Below are positions 4,752 to 5,235 of a DNA stretch of 5,235 nt, one piece after another (position 1 is the stretch's first letter; each line of letters opens with the position of its first letter). Made by a program: the position numbers and the translations under genes. The stretch comes from JBEKUY01 sp049514555 (GTDB lineage Bacteria; Acidobacteriota; Terriglobia; Acidiferrales; UBA7541): the NCBI GenBank assembly GCA_049514555.1, contig JBEKUY010000022.1, positions 1 to 5,235 on the forward strand, given 5' to 3'. The notes under the pieces were generated by a model. It was not told the DNA's origin. It was given only the letters and a program-made list of their open reading frames with translations, and searched no databases.

Positions 4752-5235
4752 GTGAAATCCATCACTCGCCTCCTGCTTTTCTGCCTACTCGCGATTCCCT
4801 GTTTTGCACAGAGCAAGAAAGATGAGACGCCAAAGCCGACGCAGTCCGTTGAAGAACTCAAGCAACAATTGGAGAAGATTCTCAAGGACACGCGTACACC
4901 GGGGATGTCCGTGGCGATCGTGCATCGCGAGGGTCCCGAGTGGATCGCAGGTCTCGGCAAAACGGATGTCGCCGCGGATCGCGCCACAACTCCGGAGACA
5001 CTGTTCCGCATCGGCTCAACCTCCAAGGCTTTCGCCGCGCTGTCCATCCTCAAGCTGGCCGATGAGCACAAGCTTTCCCTGGAAGATCCCGTGCACAAGC
5101 TGGCCCCCGAGGTGTGGTTTCAGAATCGCTGGGAAGCGAGTGACCCGTTGCGCGTCGTGGATCTCCTGGAACACACCACCGGTTGGGACGATATGCACTT
5201 CCGCGAGTACGCGAAGGATGCCCCAGGAATGGGCC
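4752..5235 (+). CDS. Exported serine beta-lactamase family hydrolase (5' part, cut by window edge)
   Basis: Member of the beta-lactamase/D,D-peptidase superfamily (class C-like, Pfam Beta-lactamase type), which includes esterases, peptidases and penicillin-binding relatives. From the GTG start, residues 1-19 (MKSITRLLLFCLLAIPCFA) form a Sec signal peptide with cleavage before Q20; C17 follows a Pro, a poor lipobox, so a lipoprotein is unlikely. After a charged linker come TPGMSVAIV, the conserved first strand, then FRIGSTSKAF with nucleophile S89 and general base K92 (SxxK), and LLEHTTGWDD (139-148), the usual LLxHTSG-like signature. The second catalytic motif (YxN) and the KTG-like box lie beyond the edge, so activity cannot be judged. 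161 residues are visible and no stop is reached. It probably acts in the periplasm; substrate unknown. The frame has no stop inside the window, and its codon use agrees with coding DNA. Confidence 0.9.
   Translation, partial: MKSITRLLLFCLLAIPCFAQSKKDETPKPTQSVEELKQQLEKILKDTRTPGMSVAIVHREGPEWIAGLGKTDVAADRATTPETLFRIGSTSKAFAALSILKLADEHKLSLEDPVHKLAPEVWFQNRWEASDPLRVVDLLEHTTGWDDMHFREYAKDAPGMG

Overview
The window suggests a moderately high-GC Gram-negative bacterium, most likely an acidobacterium. That placement is inferred from protein style: an RNase G-type core with a catalytic half close to the family consensus, next to Tat-type and Sec-type secreted hydrolases of kinds common in Acidobacteriota. 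No rRNA or other taxonomic marker is present.

Layout. Bases 1-90 hold a short leader. It has a perfect 8-bp hairpin (9-28) and a frame open from the window edge to a TAA at 79-81; this stop overlaps the strong ribosome binding site of the next gene, so it may be the end of an upstream operon gene. Bases 91-3285 (+) encode a 1064-residue RNase E/G family endoribonuclease. Its catalytic core is complete and RNase G-sized, but about 590 residues of low-complexity, charged sequence sit inside its S1 RNA-binding domain. The insert contains two Arg-Gly-rich blocks, an acidic Glu/His-rich block between them, and several short motifs that recur. A small heptamer repeat begins at the ribonuclease stop codon, followed by a strong intrinsic terminator (3315-3347).

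Convergent to the ribonuclease, 3426-4487 (-) encodes an alpha/beta hydrolase of the acetyl-xylan-esterase/dienelactone-hydrolase type, with a recognisable Ser-Asp-His triad and a twin-arginine N-terminus. A divergent intergenic stretch (about 260 bp) follows, with a candidate promoter for the hydrolase and a perfect 7-bp inverted repeat lying in that promoter's spacer. From about 4752 to the window end (+) is the 5' part of an exported serine beta-lactamase/D,D-peptidase-like protein with SxxK and HTTGW motifs; it is cut by the window edge.

Function. The ribonuclease is a housekeeping RNA-processing and decay enzyme, and its inserted disordered domain is the most unusual thing in the window: it looks like an RNA-binding or scaffold region placed where other RNase E proteins have none. 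The two hydrolases are probably extracytoplasmic, share a divergent control region, and are not obviously linked to the ribonuclease. I see no mobile element, CRISPR array, tRNA or rRNA.
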